From: Elusimicrobia bacterium RBG_16_66_12
Lineage (GTDB): Bacteria; Elusimicrobiota; Elusimicrobia; UBA1565; UBA9628
Direction: 5' to 3'
NCBI GenBank assembly: GCA_001800005.1
Contig: MGUL01000003.1
Location: 10,701 to 18,245 of the forward strand
Length of the DNA stretch: 7,545 nucleotides
Shown here: positions 6,483 to 7,545 of the stretch, one piece after another
Numbering within the stretch: the first letter of the stretch is position 1
Layout: every line of letters starts with the position of its first letter
Position numbers and translations under genes: made by a program
The notes under the pieces: generated by a model
What the model was told of the DNA's origin: nothing
Databases searched by the model: none
Seen by the model: only the letters and a program-made list of their open reading frames with translations

Positions 6483-7545
6483 TCAACGCAAGCTCCGTAT
6501 CGCGATCACGACGGTCGCGACCTGGGCCAGGGCGGTGAGCAGCTCACGCGTCTGCTGCCACACGGTGACATCCGGCCGCTCGGGCACCCAGACGAAATCG
6601 CCCGGATCGATGGACTTCACGTTGCTCGCGAGCATCGTCTGGCCAGTGACGGCGCGCGTTATTCGCACTTTGCCGCGCCAAGCGCGGTCGGTGAAGCCGC
6701 CCGCCTCGCGCACGTAGTCGCTTACGCCCAGGCCCTCGCGGTAGGTCAGGATCGCCGGCCGTCGCACCTCTCCGTCAATGCGGATGGACGACACGAGCCT
6801 CTCCACCTGCACGACGTCGCCATCGCGCAGTAGAAGATCGAGCGACCCGGGCGATCTTCGTAGGCTGTTCCAATCCACCCGGTATTCTCCGCGCCGCCCC
6901 GCGAACTTGGTGCGCAGGGCCTCGTACTCAGATTGTGTGAGTTCGGAGCGCGACAGGCGCAGCAGGCGCTCGAATTCGGGATCCTCTCCCCCGGCCGCGA
7001 GGTTCGGTCGCTGCACACGCACCGCCGACAGGTCGGCGGTCGGTAGGAACCCGCCCGCCGCTCCGATGATGTCGCTCAATCGCGTGATTCCCTCGAGGAT
7101 GGGGAAAGTGCCGGGACGTTCAACTTCTCCCCGAACGGCGACCTCATGCTGCAAATGGTACTGGGGGACAAATGCGACGTACAGCCGGTCACCGTCGGAG
7201 ATCGGCAGATTCCGATGGCCGGAGTAGATGTCGGTCACGCTCACCCAAGTGGATTCGGGCGTGTTCGGGTCGCGCCACCGGATCCACAGCGCGCTGTCCA
7301 CGTACGCGGCGGGGATCGGATCATGAGCGAGGTTCAGCAGCGTGCGCAAGCTATCACGCATGCCGAGTTCGTAGCGCCCCGGCGTGGCGACGGCCCCGAA
7401 GACGAAGATGAACTCCGTCGCGCCGGGAACGTTCACGACGTCGCCGTCCCGCAGCGCTGGATTGAACGACGAGTCGCCGGTGCGGAGGAACAGTTCGAGA
7501 TCCGCAAATTCGCGGGCTCCGTCACGGTGCCGGACCTCGATGCGG
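6483..7545 (-). CDS. Polysaccharide export protein with multiple SLBB domains (5' end beyond window)
   Basis: The frame is open from the window edge (first full codon 7544-7542) to the stop at 6483, giving 353 residues with the N-terminus missing. An internal GTG at 7436 is not the start, because the frame upstream encodes SLBB-like sequence ending in LRDGDVVNVPGATEF (31-45). Counting from the first complete codon, repeated SLBB (soluble-ligand-binding beta-grasp) signatures follow: FVFGAVATPGRYELG (47-61) with DGDRLYVAF (117-125); VAVRGEVERPGTFPILEG (135-152) with AGGF (163-166) and LRDGDVVQVERL (239-250); IRIDGEVRRPAILTYREG (254-271) with AGGF (281-284) and IDPGDFVWVPE (312-322). The paired 'G-x-V-x-x-P' and 'G-D-x-V-x-V' elements define the domain. 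A hydrophobic helix at about 333-350 (LLTALAQVATVVIAI) ends the protein, followed by a short basic tail. The family is related to Wza-type export proteins that help carry polysaccharide across the periplasm and outer membrane. Any signal peptide and N-terminal export (PES) domain would be outside the window. High GC (two lines sampled at 67-68%). Confidence 0.93.
   Translation of the reverse strand, partial: RIEVRHRDGAREFADLELFLRTGDSSFNPALRDGDVVNVPGATEFIFVFGAVATPGRYELGMRDSLRTLLNLAHDPIPAAYVDSALWIRWRDPNTPESTWVSVTDIYSGHRNLPISDGDRLYVAFVPQYHLQHEVAVRGEVERPGTFPILEGITRLSDIIGAAGGFLPTADLSAVRVQRPNLAAGGEDPEFERLLRLSRSELTQSEYEALRTKFAGRRGEYRVDWNSLRRSPGSLDLLLRDGDVVQVERLVSSIRIDGEVRRPAILTYREGLGVSDYVREAGGFTDRAWRGKVRITRAVTGQTMLASNVKSIDPGDFVWVPERPDVTVWQQTRELLTALAQVATVVIAIRSLR

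Overview
This window is a piece of a bacterial surface-polysaccharide (exopolysaccharide, capsule or O-antigen type) biosynthesis and export locus. All five supported coding regions lie on the minus strand, so transcription runs from high to low coordinates. GC is fairly high and uneven: single 60-base lines I counted were about 65-68% GC in the outermost genes and about 48-55% in the middle. A polysaccharide export protein with several SLBB domains points to a Gram-negative (diderm) bacterium. I cannot name the phylum from this sequence.

Layout in transcription order. (1) 7545-6483: most of an SLBB-domain polysaccharide export protein, 5' end outside the window, ending in a membrane helix. 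(2) 6482-5230: about 1.25 kb with no convincing gene, and a weak hairpin just after the export gene. (3) 5229-3799: a Wzx-type oligosaccharide flippase, best started at a GTG with a strong ribosome binding site rather than at the upstream ATG. (4) 3798-3580: a 219-base spacer. (5) 3579-2476: a GT4-family glycosyltransferase with a canonical EX7E motif. (6) 2469-1261: a second GT-B-like glycosyltransferase, 6 bases after the previous stop and probably translationally coupled, with a non-canonical donor-site motif. (7) 1260-639: a 622-base stretch with no supported gene. (8) 638-1: the N-terminal part of a third GT4-like glycosyltransferase, 3' end outside the window.

Together the genes fit a Wzx/Wzy-type pathway. 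Glycosyltransferases build a lipid-linked repeat unit at the cytoplasmic face, the flippase moves it across the inner membrane, and the SLBB protein forms part of the export route. No polymerase (Wzy), priming transferase or chain-length/tyrosine kinase protein (Wzz/Wzc) is visible here. The most curious features are the two large gene-less gaps, unusual in a same-strand polysaccharide cluster. I found no mobile element, CRISPR array, tRNA or rRNA, and no clear evidence of an undescribed system.
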